From the NCBI GenBank assembly GCA_947456625.1, contig CANGQJ010000015.1, positions 1 to 56,117 of the forward strand: DNA of 56,117 nt, in the 5' to 3' direction. Source of the stretch: Bacteroidota bacterium. GTDB taxonomy: Bacteria; Bacteroidota; Bacteroidia; Chitinophagales; Chitinophagaceae. Below are positions 45,265 through 52,653 of this stretch, piece after piece; the stretch's first letter is position 1; every line of letters begins with the position of its first letter. The notes under the pieces were generated by a model, which saw only the letters and a list, made by a program, of their open reading frames with translations, ran no database searches and was not told where the DNA came from. A program made the translations under genes and the position numbers.

Positions 45265-45903
45265 CTACTTGGCTAATTTAGCAAGCTCTCCGGGGCTTAG
45301 TAGTCGAGTATGATCCAGCAGCTCAATAATGGCCATTGTTTTTTGAGTTTTTATATTAGCCAGGCCCTCTAAAATTGTGTAGGAGTCCTTAAGTAAATAA
45401 AACACATTGGTACTTAAATTAATGGTTTTAGCATTTTCATAGGGCTCCCCATAATTGGACTCACTAATATAATTATTAAACAGCTGGTTAATTACATTTA
45501 GCTGTTGCACATAATTAGTAATACAATTTGGAACGCCTTTTAAATTGGTATTGCCTGCGTCCGCAGCATGAAGCGGTTTATTAAAACTGTTTTGTAAGTT
45601 AAAACTATGTTGCAAGCACCATTTATTAAGCAGCCTTATTTTACGTGCACTATTATTTGCAATCATATCGGCGCTTAGTTGGTACACAAGGCCATCGGTT
45701 TGGTAACGTAGGGTATTGTAAATAGCAAGAGCACTATCCTTTTTTAGTTGTTTACTTAAATAAAGCTCGGCGGTGTATTTTATTTGCACTAGGTTATTAA
45801 ATAATCCCATAGGGATGGTTTTTGGTTGGGGCTGCGCTTGCGCAGACCCAACACTTATAAAAATGCACAATAAAATACTTAGTGTAAACTGTTTACTTAT
45901 CAT
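45265..45903 (-). CDS. Secreted protein of unknown function beside the metacaspase
   Basis: 212 residues from ATG 45903; earlier in-frame codons would overlap the caspase gene and lose the signal peptide. The signal peptide is clear (FTLSILLCIFISVGSAQAQ). The mature part is mostly helical with no family I recognise; two Cys (CLQHS, NCIT) could pair. It starts 13 bases after the metacaspase gene on the same strand, so it is likely co-transcribed and could be its substrate or partner. Confidence 0.6.
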   Translation of the reverse strand: MISKQFTLSILLCIFISVGSAQAQPQPKTIPMGLFNNLVQIKYTAELYLSKQLKKDSALAIYNTLRYQTDGLVYQLSADMIANNSARKIRLLNKWCLQHSFNLQNSFNKPLHAADAGNTNLKGVPNCITNYVQQLNVINQLFNNYISESNYGEPYENAKTINLSTNVFYLLKDSYTILEGLANIKTQKTMAIIELLDHTRLLSPGELAKLAK

Positions 45904-45916
45904 ATTAATTAGTTTA

Positions 45917-46735
45917 TTAAATAAAAAAATTGGCGTTCTCAAGTAAACCTTCGGTTTGAGGACTTTGGTCATAGCCATTATGTTGCAGCTCCCTGTTAAC
46001 TAGTTGCACAATTAAATTCATGGGCTTACTATTGCCATACTCAATTAAGTTTTTAATTAGGTAATAAGTAAATGCGCCGTTAAACTTATTATTAATATAG
46101 GCGTCTGCACTAAGCTCATGGGACTCACAAGCACTAAGTAATGCACCGTTTAGTGGAGCGATAATAGGCGGTAGGTTTTCAAATAATTTTTTTAAAGGTG
46201 AGGTATTGCCCTTAAGTAGCATCATGTCCTCATTGCCTGCTTTGGAAAAATAACGATACCTGTTATCAGATGGCGTTAAAGGTTGTGGGTCCCTGGATAA
46301 ATCCTCGGCATGGCAACTATCCGAAATCCAAATAAAGTGCACTCCCTTAGGAATGCCTGCAAATAAATGCGCAAACTCCTTATCCCTTAAAGTAGTTTCA
46401 TTGCTGCCATTATAATCATAGGGGCAAATAATTTCATCCAAACCATCCTGTTCTAATTTATTAAATAGGGTAGGTGCTTGTGCACCATGACCACTATAAT
46501 GAAACAAAAGTTGGTCTCCCGCTTGTGCGCCATTTACGAGCCATTTAATTTGTTCCACTATATTATTTTTAGTGGCTGCTTTGTCTGTTAATTTTTTAAT
46601 ATTTTGTTTATCGTATACTTTATTTTTTTCTGAAATAAAATATTCCATATCTAAAATATCATTCACACATCCTCTTAATTCATTTCTTGGATCGGGGTAT
46701 TTATTGATACCTACAAGCAGTGCTTTGTTTTGCAT
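45917..46735 (-). CDS. Caspase-family peptidase (metacaspase-like, C14)
   Basis: 272 residues. The start ALLVGINKYPDPRNELRGCV, then ND, is the typical caspase-like opening. The catalytic dyad is visible: His83 in HYSGHGAQ and Cys141 in ISDSCHAEDLSRD. The small-subunit region has LSACESHELSAD and FNGAFTYYLIKNL. There is no signal peptide and no extra domain, so it is a compact cytoplasmic type I metacaspase. Prokaryotic caspases cut after Arg or Lys and often act in stress or defence. The next gene is a secreted protein on the same strand. Confidence 0.88.
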   Translation of the reverse strand: MQNKALLVGINKYPDPRNELRGCVNDILDMEYFISEKNKVYDKQNIKKLTDKAATKNNIVEQIKWLVNGAQAGDQLLFHYSGHGAQAPTLFNKLEQDGLDEIICPYDYNGSNETTLRDKEFAHLFAGIPKGVHFIWISDSCHAEDLSRDPQPLTPSDNRYRYFSKAGNEDMMLLKGNTSPLKKLFENLPPIIAPLNGALLSACESHELSADAYINNKFNGAFTYYLIKNLIEYGNSKPMNLIVQLVNRELQHNGYDQSPQTEGLLENANFFI

Positions 46736-46824
46736 AAAATTTAGTTTTGTTTATTGAATGTATTATATAAATAGGCCATACCAAATTATATTTATACTTT
46801 CATGTACACAGAAAATCAGCAATT

Positions 46825-46840
46825 ATAGAAACGTTTCTAT
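46825..46840. promoter_or_regulatory. Perfect 16-bp palindrome, possible regulator site
   Basis: ATAGAAAC and GTTTCTAT are exact reverse complements with no spacer. The GAAACGTTTC core with a central CG is the form of LacI-family operators. It lies between the divergent metacaspase (start 46735) and the 138-residue membrane protein gene (start 46943). No LacI-type regulator is in the window. Confidence 0.45.
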
Positions 46841-46942
46841 CGTGTTTAAATTAAAATAAAGCCTGCGTTGTGTTGCTGCTTTTTTCTATTTAGAACAAAC
46901 GCTAAAAAATATTTTACAAAAAATAATTAATAAAAATTCTTT

Positions 46943-47359
46943 ATGAAAAAAAATACCTCTTTGGGATTATTAAAAAGTTTTATTCTTTTTTGTATTGCAC
47001 TTATTTTATTAATAACCACGGCGCCACTTGGGTTTATTTATGCATTGGTGCGTCAATTGCTTTTTGAAAAAGTAAAGTCACTTACAATTTTTTTCACCGA
47101 AATTGCTTTGGTGTTAGACGAAGCGGGTAATGTGGTAATGCAGCATTTATTAAACGATACACTTTTAATTAAAAACCACAATACTTATTATTTTGGAAAC
47201 AAGAAAGAAACCATTAGCAGTGTGATAGGAAAAAATGCTTTAACCAATACATTAAGTGGTCTTGGCAAAGGGCTTAATGCGCTTTTAAATTTTATAGATA
47301 AAAATCATTCTTTTAATTCTATTATTTACGACGTTAAATTTTGGAAAGAAAATAACTAA
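46943..47359 (+). CDS. Small membrane protein, unknown function
   Basis: 138 residues with a hydrophobic segment at about 10-40 (LLKSFILFCIALILLITTAP) and a soluble tail containing YFGNKKETISSVIG and a short Gly/Leu repeat (NTLSGLGKGLNALLNF). I recognise no family. It precedes the WecG/TagA-type gene by 23 bases in the same direction, so the two may form a unit. The body looks like real coding sequence (start ATG, no frame breaks). Confidence 0.5.
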   Translation: MKKNTSLGLLKSFILFCIALILLITTAPLGFIYALVRQLLFEKVKSLTIFFTEIALVLDEAGNVVMQHLLNDTLLIKNHNTYYFGNKKETISSVIGKNALTNTLSGLGKGLNALLNFIDKNHSFNSIIYDVKFWKENN

Positions 47360-47382
47360 GTCCTTATTTACTATATTTGCAT

Positions 47383-48138
47383 ATGCATTCAAAAGTGAAC
47401 ATATTAGGTGTACATGTAAGTAATATTTCCAATCAGCAATTATTGGAGACCCTTACTAATAGTATTGTTCAAAAGCAAAAATTACAGGTTTGTATTACGC
47501 CGGTAAATTCGGTGCTGGCTGCTTTAAAAAATTCACAGGTGTTACAAGTGTACAATAATGCACAAATTGTATTGTGTGACAGCGTACCTTTAAAATGGGC
47601 TGCGGGTTTTTTAAATACCCCCATTACGGAGCGTATCACGGGGCTGGACTTACTTCCTAATTTGGTTGCGCTTTGTGCTCAAAATAATTTTAGTATTTTT
47701 TTATTAGGTGCCTCGCCTGGTGTGGCGGAGCAGCTAAAGCAAAAAATAATTGCCCAGTATCCCAATTGCAATGTGGTTGGTATTTATGTGCCGCCTTTTA
47801 TGAAAGTTTTTTCGGAGCAAGAAAATAATAATATGGTGAGTGCAGTGAATGCCGCCTCCCCCGATGTTTTACTTGTTAGCTTAACTGCGCCTAAACAGGA
47901 TATTTGGATTGCACAAAATTTAAGCCGTGTTCATGCACCGGTACAAATTGGTATTGGTGGTGCCTTTGAGGTGATGGCTGGTTTAGCAAAACGCTCCCCT
48001 AAATGGATGCAAAAATCAGGCCTTGAGTGGTTTTATCGTTTTATTCAGGAGCCCAAGCGACTTTTCCGTCGCTACTTTATAGAGGCCCCTTTGTTTATTC
48101 CGCTTATTATAAAGCAAAAGTTTTCTAAAAAGTTTTAG
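47383..48138 (+). CDS. Glycosyltransferase, WecG/TagA/CpsF family
   Basis: 251 residues from ATG 47383; a TTG two codons earlier is unlikely. Family features: CITPVNSVLAALKN, a donor-region DSVPLKWAAGFL, RITGLDLLPNLVALC, FLLGASPGVAEQLK, SPDVLLVSLTAPKQDIWIA and IGIGGAFEVMAG. The end has KRSPKWMQKSGLEWFYRFIQ with EPKRL, the C-terminal membrane-targeting region. Members transfer ManNAc-type residues to undecaprenyl-linked GlcNAc or similar acceptors. It is well away from the two assembly loci. A TATATTTG overlaps the upstream TTG region and could be a -7 element. Confidence 0.9.
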   Translation: MHSKVNILGVHVSNISNQQLLETLTNSIVQKQKLQVCITPVNSVLAALKNSQVLQVYNNAQIVLCDSVPLKWAAGFLNTPITERITGLDLLPNLVALCAQNNFSIFLLGASPGVAEQLKQKIIAQYPNCNVVGIYVPPFMKVFSEQENNNMVSAVNAASPDVLLVSLTAPKQDIWIAQNLSRVHAPVQIGIGGAFEVMAGLAKRSPKWMQKSGLEWFYRFIQEPKRLFRRYFIEAPLFIPLIIKQKFSKKF

Positions 48139-48147
48139 GTTTTTTTT
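48125..48147 (+). terminator. Candidate terminator overlapping the end of the WecG/TagA gene
   Basis: CTAAAA (48125-48130) pairs with TTTTAG (48133-48138) over a two-base gap, and a run of eight T follows. The loop is too small for the full stem, so a shorter stem is likely. The site includes the stop codon. Confidence 0.4.
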
Positions 48148-48478
48148 GATGTGGGGCTTCGTATTAATACTTAACAATGGTATTTTAATAAATACTTATT
48201 TGCAGCTTAATGGTTTATTAAATTAATAAATTTATTTTTTTGTTTCTAACAAACTGCTTTTTTTGAAATTGATTTATAAGTCAAGTGGGCTTTGCTGAAA
48301 CGCAGTGATATCAAAAAGTATATTTTCTAGTAATTGATTTAAAAGTCAAATCCTAAAAAAAGAGAATTCGTGATTCATAAATTCTAAAAATGAGAAATCG
48401 CGATTATAAATTTATAAATCCAATAATTAAAAATAGTTTGTTTGAAAACACCATAAGTATTAAATAATTTGAAACATT
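48139..48478. promoter_or_regulatory. 340-bp non-coding region before the HTH gene, with repeated TTGATTTAWAAGTCAA
   Basis: I find no open frame worth reporting here. It holds two copies of TTGATTTAWAAGTCAA (48269-48284 and 48334-48349), partial palindromes 65 bases apart. After them come several loosely similar AATCGTGATTCATAAA-type units. These lie 130-210 bases upstream of the HTH gene and could be its autoregulatory sites. Confidence 0.45.
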
Positions 48479-48811
48479 ATGAAAAGTGAATCTAGAAAAA
48501 AATCATACAAGGCCTCGCCACATCAATTAAAATTATTTAAAACAAGAATGAATAATGCAATGGCCAGAACAATTCAAGACTACATTGAGGAAAATAATTT
48601 AACAAAATTGTCATTTGCGCAACTCATGAAAAAGGACCCTGCCACTATTTCAAGATGGTTAAGCGGCGATCATAATTTTACCATTGAAACGCTTTGTGAT
48701 ATTTCGTTTAAAACACGAACTCCAATCACCGAGCTACTAAACTGTCATTATTTGTTTCAAGGCTATTGGACCAATCCCCAATTTACCGCGCTTTGTGAAC
48801 GCGTAAACTAA
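48479..48811 (+). CDS. Helix-turn-helix protein (Xre-like)
   Basis: 110 residues. A helix-turn-helix is visible in NLTKLSFAQLMKKDPATISR, then WLSGDHNFTIETLCDISFKT (about 38-80), with the AQLMKKDPATISRWL recognition segment in place. The N-terminal arm is basic and rich in Lys/Arg. It is a small DNA-binding regulator, perhaps an antitoxin or autoregulator. It is the last gene before the tRNA fragment and integrated element, so it is on the chromosomal side. The upstream repeats are candidate targets. Confidence 0.75.
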   Translation: MKSESRKKSYKASPHQLKLFKTRMNNAMARTIQDYIEENNLTKLSFAQLMKKDPATISRWLSGDHNFTIETLCDISFKTRTPITELLNCHYLFQGYWTNPQFTALCERVN

Positions 48812-48849
48812 AAAGAGACTGCCAACCTAACTTGCGTTGATAGGCTTTG

Positions 48850-48901
48850 TGGTCCCGCCAAGAATCGAACTTGGATCTAGTGTTTAGGAAACACCTACTC
48901 C
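48850..48901 (-). tRNA. 3' fragment of tRNA-Arg(CCU), the attachment site of an integrated element
   Basis: On the minus strand the sequence folds as the 3' half of a tRNA. The anticodon stem is GGTGT/ACACT around the loop TTCCTAA (anticodon CCT). A 4-base variable loop, T-arm CCAAG-TTCGATT-CTTGG, acceptor strand CGGGACC and discriminator A follow. The 4-base variable loop matches tRNA-Arg(CCU) of other bacteria. No D-arm or 5' acceptor strand follows upstream (to the right), so the gene is cut. This is expected when an element integrates in the 3' half and carries a copy that rebuilds the tRNA at its other end. Confidence 0.8.
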
Positions 48902-48946
48902 TTTAATATTGGTTTTTAGAGAGATTTTAGACGTAAAATCACCCAA

Positions 48947-48990
48947 AAGTGTGTAGTAAGTGTGTAGGTAAATGGGTTTTTGCTACACAC
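48947..48990. repeat. Candidate integrase arm-type sites (three GTGTGTAG)
   Basis: AAGTGTGTAG occurs at 48947-48956 and again at 48958-48967, an 11-base period, and CTACACAC (48983-48990) is an inverted third copy. Repeats of this kind next to a tRNA attachment core are typical arm sites for tyrosine recombinases. The core lies about 50 bases to the left. Confidence 0.5.
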
Positions 48991-49071
48991 GCTGCATCAC
49001 ACCTCACCAATCACTTTATGGACTAGTCAGGAAGGTAATGTGATTTTTTTTCAATATTTTTTCAATATTTA

Positions 49072-49102
49072 TTTGGTCGGACAAAAAAAAGTATTACCTT
49101 TG
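49072..49102 (+). promoter_or_regulatory. Strong Bacteroidota promoter (TTTG-N19-TACCTTTG)
   Basis: TTTG (49072-49075) and TACCTTTG (49095-49102) match both consensus boxes exactly, with 19 bases between. Transcription would start near 49109, giving a 13-base leader before the ATG at 49122. Two direct copies of TTTTTTCAATATT lie immediately upstream. Confidence 0.8.
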
Positions 49103-49121
49103 TGTTCGAAACAACAAACAA

Positions 49122-49868
49122 ATGGTATTTTCAAATAAAGTAATAACGAGCAACAACACATTCAAACCCTTGAATGACGAGTATTTGACTCTTATTAATA
49201 AGATGACAATTAGTCCTAAAATGAATTTTTCAGGATTAAGAATACTACCAGAAGAGTTGTTTAATAAAATGAGTCGTGCTGAATTTGGTAAATGGTGCTT
49301 GACTGATTCCGATATTAGCTTTGATGGTTTTAAAAGTGAATATGAACTGATTGAAAGTGAAATTGTTAAACATATTAGTCTTCTAAAGGGTTTTTATCTG
49401 GGCGAAATAGAGTGTGGGGAGTTGGTAAAGCAGAAATTTACTTTGATGGAACAATTATACGCTTTACAGGGTATTTCAATACCATTGAGAAAGTTGAGTT
49501 TGATAGTTGAACCTGATTATACCGCTAGTACTGCAATTCATTCACGTAGTAAAATTAAGTACGCTGTTATAAAGGCGTATTGGATTAATCAAGCTGGTGA
49601 ATTGAAAAGGATTTTAAATAAGAATGTTGGTAATAACGAATGGGATTTTGTAGAAGTCGCTACAAAGATGTTTGCCGCATTTGGTTTTGAGTCCTTTGTA
49701 CCTGCTAAACCAATGGGAGATGGTATATTAGTAGATATGGTGATAATGAAGAACAATAAAAAGTGGATAGTTGAAATAAAGTCAAAGGATAGGGATGCTT
49801 TTATTAAAACCTTTGTTTCGATGGAGCTTTGGAGGATGTATAAAAAGGAATATGGGATCACAGATTAA
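49122..49868 (+). CDS. Protein with a PD-(D/E)XK nuclease-like C-terminal domain
   Basis: 248 residues. The N-terminal two-thirds is helical and has no family I recognise. The C-terminal end reads FVEVATKMFAAFGFESFVPA, MGDGILVDMVIMKNNKKWIV, then EIKSKDR: E178, D205 and E218-x-K220 form the ordered acid...D...ExK pattern of PD-(D/E)XK nucleases. It has a strong promoter and is the first gene inside the element. It could be a restriction-type nuclease, a Holliday-junction or recombination helper, or an inactive relative. No methyltransferase partner with intact motifs is nearby. Confidence 0.5.
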   Translation: MVFSNKVITSNNTFKPLNDEYLTLINKMTISPKMNFSGLRILPEELFNKMSRAEFGKWCLTDSDISFDGFKSEYELIESEIVKHISLLKGFYLGEIECGELVKQKFTLMEQLYALQGISIPLRKLSLIVEPDYTASTAIHSRSKIKYAVIKAYWINQAGELKRILNKNVGNNEWDFVEVATKMFAAFGFESFVPAKPMGDGILVDMVIMKNNKKWIVEIKSKDRDAFIKTFVSMELWRMYKKEYGITD

Positions 49869-49970
49869 ATTTTTTTTATAACCGATTTAGAAAAAGAAAA
49901 GGCCACAGCTTTTTTTTTGCCCTAAATTATGGTAGTACAATAAAATGTACGACCAACAAAAACAAGTTGT

Positions 49971-50489
49971 ATGTCATTAAAAAACTCACCCGCTGCAAAG
50001 GCAGCAAGAAGAGAAGCAAAAGCGGATAGACAATCTGCTAATGCATTAGTATCTAATTATTTAAACCCTAAAACAAACGACATGGGAAAAACAAACACAA
50101 TCGGAGTAATGGTAAAAGTAAAAACCTATTCCGGAGTAGACAATTTCATTGCCTTTGAAACAGACAATGAAGAATTTTTACCGATTTACTATTCGGTAAT
50201 GAGTACAGGAAGATTAGCAATTTTACAAGCTAAGTTTGGTTATGAGATTGTAAATCATTTTGAAAAGCAATTACCACCAAGTTTTGATTTTTCTATGAAT
50301 GTATTACAGTTTATATCAACTACCACCTACCATCAATGTATCGCTAATAACGGCGGTCAATCATTTGGTGTAGTTGTTGATTTGGATGAAACCAAAAATA
50401 AAGCTGCTGTCGATTTAATGGAATTCGATAAATGGAAGAATTTATTAGACAAGGAGTCTGGTAAAGGATCTAGCAAATTTTACTGTTAA
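49971..50489 (+). CDS. Unknown protein with a basic N-terminus
   Basis: 172 residues. The first 27 residues are Ala/Lys/Arg-rich (SPAAKAARREAKADRQSANA), then a compact alpha/beta body (NTIGVMVKVKTYSGVDNFIA, FGVVVDLDETKNKAAVDLME) and a C-terminal Cys. I recognise no family. It starts 102 bases after the nuclease-like gene and is followed by a possible 37-residue gene before the ParB-like protein, in the same direction. Confidence 0.45.
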   Translation: MSLKNSPAAKAARREAKADRQSANALVSNYLNPKTNDMGKTNTIGVMVKVKTYSGVDNFIAFETDNEEFLPIYYSVMSTGRLAILQAKFGYEIVNHFEKQLPPSFDFSMNVLQFISTTTYHQCIANNGGQSFGVVVDLDETKNKAAVDLMEFDKWKNLLDKESGKGSSKFYC

Positions 50490-50501
50490 TTAATTATTAG
50501 T

Positions 50502-50615
50502 ATGAATACAAAAATTAGAAGTCCAGTGATGGGTGGATTTGGCACGCTGTGCTGCGAAACAAAAAAGGGTGCTGTAGGAGCAACTACAAACACCCAAGAA
50601 CAATTATTCAGTTAA
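50502..50615 (+). CDS. Possible small protein (37 residues)
   Basis: An ATG at 50502 opens a short frame ending at TAA 50613-50615. It encodes MNTKIRSPVMGGFGTLCCET and then a Lys/Thr/Gln tail; the adjacent CC pair is notable. It fills the 136-base gap between two larger genes on the same strand. Nothing proves that it is translated. Confidence 0.3.
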   Translation: MNTKIRSPVMGGFGTLCCETKKGAVGATTNTQEQLFS

Positions 50616-50625
50616 AAAAAATTGT

Positions 50626-52194
50626 ATGCAACAAAAATATAAAAATCCACAGGAGTTATTAAATCTTATTACTCCTGAGTTGATTTCAATATATGAAATC
50701 GACATCACATCAATTAAAGTCGACCTTGAGGAAGAAGGTATGCTAAGTCCAGTTGTTTTATCTAAGGATGGAATTCCATTAGACGGGTATAGACGATTAT
50801 ACGCGGCAGTAAATCTTGGCTGGATTGAAGTTCCATATTTGGAAACCAATTTAGAAACAACCGTAGATAATCGTGTTACCTTAAATCAGAGCAGAGAAAA
50901 AACTTGGAAGGACGAAAGAAGCGATTTTAAAATCTCGTTTAAAACGTTTGCTACTAAACAAGGTCAGAGAGATCCAGCAGTAAAGTATGATCGTTATGAG
51001 CAAATTAGATTAAGAACCAACAGCCGTTTTAAAGATCCGAAGACGTTGAAAGACGTTGAATGGATACTTGACAATGAAAGCGATACGTTGGAAATGTCAA
51101 AGTGGTTGTTTTATTACCGAAGCGATGTTTCATCTGTTAGAGCGTTTATGGAATTACCCAACAAGGACAAGTACCCTGAACTTGTAAAAAAAGTAATGGA
51201 ATTCACATTGACGCCAAGTGCTGCTTTAAAGCAAGTTGAGTTATCTGTTTCAAAATCGGTTGATAATTCCTTTGTAATTCCTGTATCAAAAAATCTTAAA
51301 CCAGAATTCCACTTTGGTGAAAATGAAGAGGTGTTGTCAACGCTCAAAGAAGATGAAATTAAAGCAATATTCATTGAGGCTGATACCTTTAAAACTCATT
51401 TGCCAAAGAAAGATGGATCGAAGGGTAGTGTAGAGCAGTCTGTTACGGATTACGCAACTCAGTTGGGTATTAAAATTAGAAACTACACCAACAGTAGATT
51501 AAGTAAAAGTGGGAGCGTATTTGTCTTCTGCAAAGAGTCATATGATAATGGATGTGCACGTCAAATTCCTAATAACTTAATCACTTTAATTAGTAAAGAA
51601 TCTGGCATGACTTATAAACAAACCATTTACATTGCTCATGATGAATTTAAAAATGCAACGAAAAATGACAATAGACTTGGTGATAGTATCACACATTTGT
51701 TATGGTTCATTAAAGACAAGACAATGTCGAATATGAATGCGCCAAAGGTAATTCTTAGTGGCTCAGAATTAAAAATTGCAGATGAAAATTCATTTGCTTA
51801 TAAGTTGTGTTCTAACTTTTTAGATAATCAGACTTATGTAGATTTAGTAAAGTCTAATAATCCCAACGAAATTGTAAAAATTCTAAAGGATGATAAGTCT
51901 AATCAGACGTTAAAAAATCTTTCAGCATTATTGCCAATCAAATTATCAACTAAGGAAGGTGATTTAGTTGTTGATTTATCAATGAAAAATGATGTTGCAG
52001 GTTTGGCTACTTTGTTAAACAGAAGATATATTGGCGTGTCCTCAAAAAAACAAGTCGTTGCAAATTCTAATGCAAGTATGACTGCATTAACAACAGCTTT
52101 TAAGAAAGAATTGGTTAAGTCCTTGGTTTCTCCAAAAGCAAGTGAAAGTAAAAATGTAGGCAATACCAAAAGAAGAACAAACAATCCAGTTTAA
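50626..52194 (+). CDS. ParB-N domain protein with an apparently inactive DNA methyltransferase-like region
   Basis: 522 residues. The N-terminal region (about 18-75) is ParB-N-like: IYEIDITSIKVDLEEEGMLS, then LDGYRRLYAAVNLGW. The middle (235-370) follows an N4/N6 DNA methyltransferase pattern: IKAIFIEADTFK where DPPY/SPPY would be, LSKSGSVFVFCKESYDNG and GDSITHLLWFIKDK. The catalytic DPPY is missing, and so is a readable FxGxG SAM-binding motif, so it looks catalytically dead. ParB-methylase fusions are known from phages. It ends at a strong terminator. A role in DNA binding or element regulation is inferred. Confidence 0.55.
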   Translation: MQQKYKNPQELLNLITPELISIYEIDITSIKVDLEEEGMLSPVVLSKDGIPLDGYRRLYAAVNLGWIEVPYLETNLETTVDNRVTLNQSREKTWKDERSDFKISFKTFATKQGQRDPAVKYDRYEQIRLRTNSRFKDPKTLKDVEWILDNESDTLEMSKWLFYYRSDVSSVRAFMELPNKDKYPELVKKVMEFTLTPSAALKQVELSVSKSVDNSFVIPVSKNLKPEFHFGENEEVLSTLKEDEIKAIFIEADTFKTHLPKKDGSKGSVEQSVTDYATQLGIKIRNYTNSRLSKSGSVFVFCKESYDNGCARQIPNNLITLISKESGMTYKQTIYIAHDEFKNATKNDNRLGDSITHLLWFIKDKTMSNMNAPKVILSGSELKIADENSFAYKLCSNFLDNQTYVDLVKSNNPNEIVKILKDDKSNQTLKNLSALLPIKLSTKEGDLVVDLSMKNDVAGLATLLNRRYIGVSSKKQVVANSNASMTALTTAFKKELVKSLVSPKASESKNVGNTKRRTNNPV

Positions 52195-52205
52195 TCAATT
52201 AATAC

Positions 52206-52236
52206 ATGGCGGTGTTAAGGGCACCGCCATTTTATT
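52206..52236 (+). terminator. Rho-independent terminator
   Basis: ATGGCGGTG (52206-52214) pairs with CACCGCCAT (52222-52230) over a 7-base loop, followed by TTTATT. It lies 11 bases after the ParB-methylase-like gene. Confidence 0.9.
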
Positions 52237-52308
52237 ACCCCAACCCGAGCAGTTGTAAGCACGAATGACAGTTATATTAGCATTCGGTGCTGCTCACTTT
52301 AAAAGTGA

Positions 52309-52647
52309 ATGGATCAGTACAGTAATCATATTATCAGTGGTGATACACAGCAAAACAGTGTGGTTCTAAATCAGTTGTCTGTAGACAATGTGAGGGAAGT
52401 TCCATTGGATAGACTGAAGCTGCCAAAATCGTTGCCGTCATTTAAACTGAGAGATATACTGACTATTGCTGATAAAATTGAAGCAGGCGTAATTGACGAA
52501 CTGTTAATGGTAAACGAAGATTTTATGATTGTAAAAGGGTTAAAAAGGTTTTATGCGCTAAAACGACTTGGAAGAAGTCGTGTTCGTGTATGTATTGGCT
52601 GTAACAAAAAGTCTGTTGCAGACGAATTATTCTCAATTAGAAAATAG
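52309..52647 (+). CDS. Short ParB-like protein
   Basis: 112 residues. The segment VREVPLDRLKLPKS, later ELLMVNEDFMIVKGLKRFYA and LKRLGRSRVRVCIG, follows the ParB-N pattern (I-P-x-x-x-I then V-x-D-G-x-x-R-x-x-A). The usual DGxxR is KGLKR here, so it may have lost the nucleotidase site. It sits directly upstream of the integrase (6 bases) and may control it. It is separated from the larger ParB-like gene by a terminator. Confidence 0.5.
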   Translation: MDQYSNHIISGDTQQNSVVLNQLSVDNVREVPLDRLKLPKSLPSFKLRDILTIADKIEAGVIDELLMVNEDFMIVKGLKRFYALKRLGRSRVRVCIGCNKKSVADELFSIRK

Positions 52648-52653
52648 AACAAA

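Noticed and set aside
48479..48811. HTH gene as an antitoxin of a toxin-antitoxin pair
   Set aside because: No toxin-like gene is adjacent; the following sequence is the tRNA fragment and non-coding DNA.
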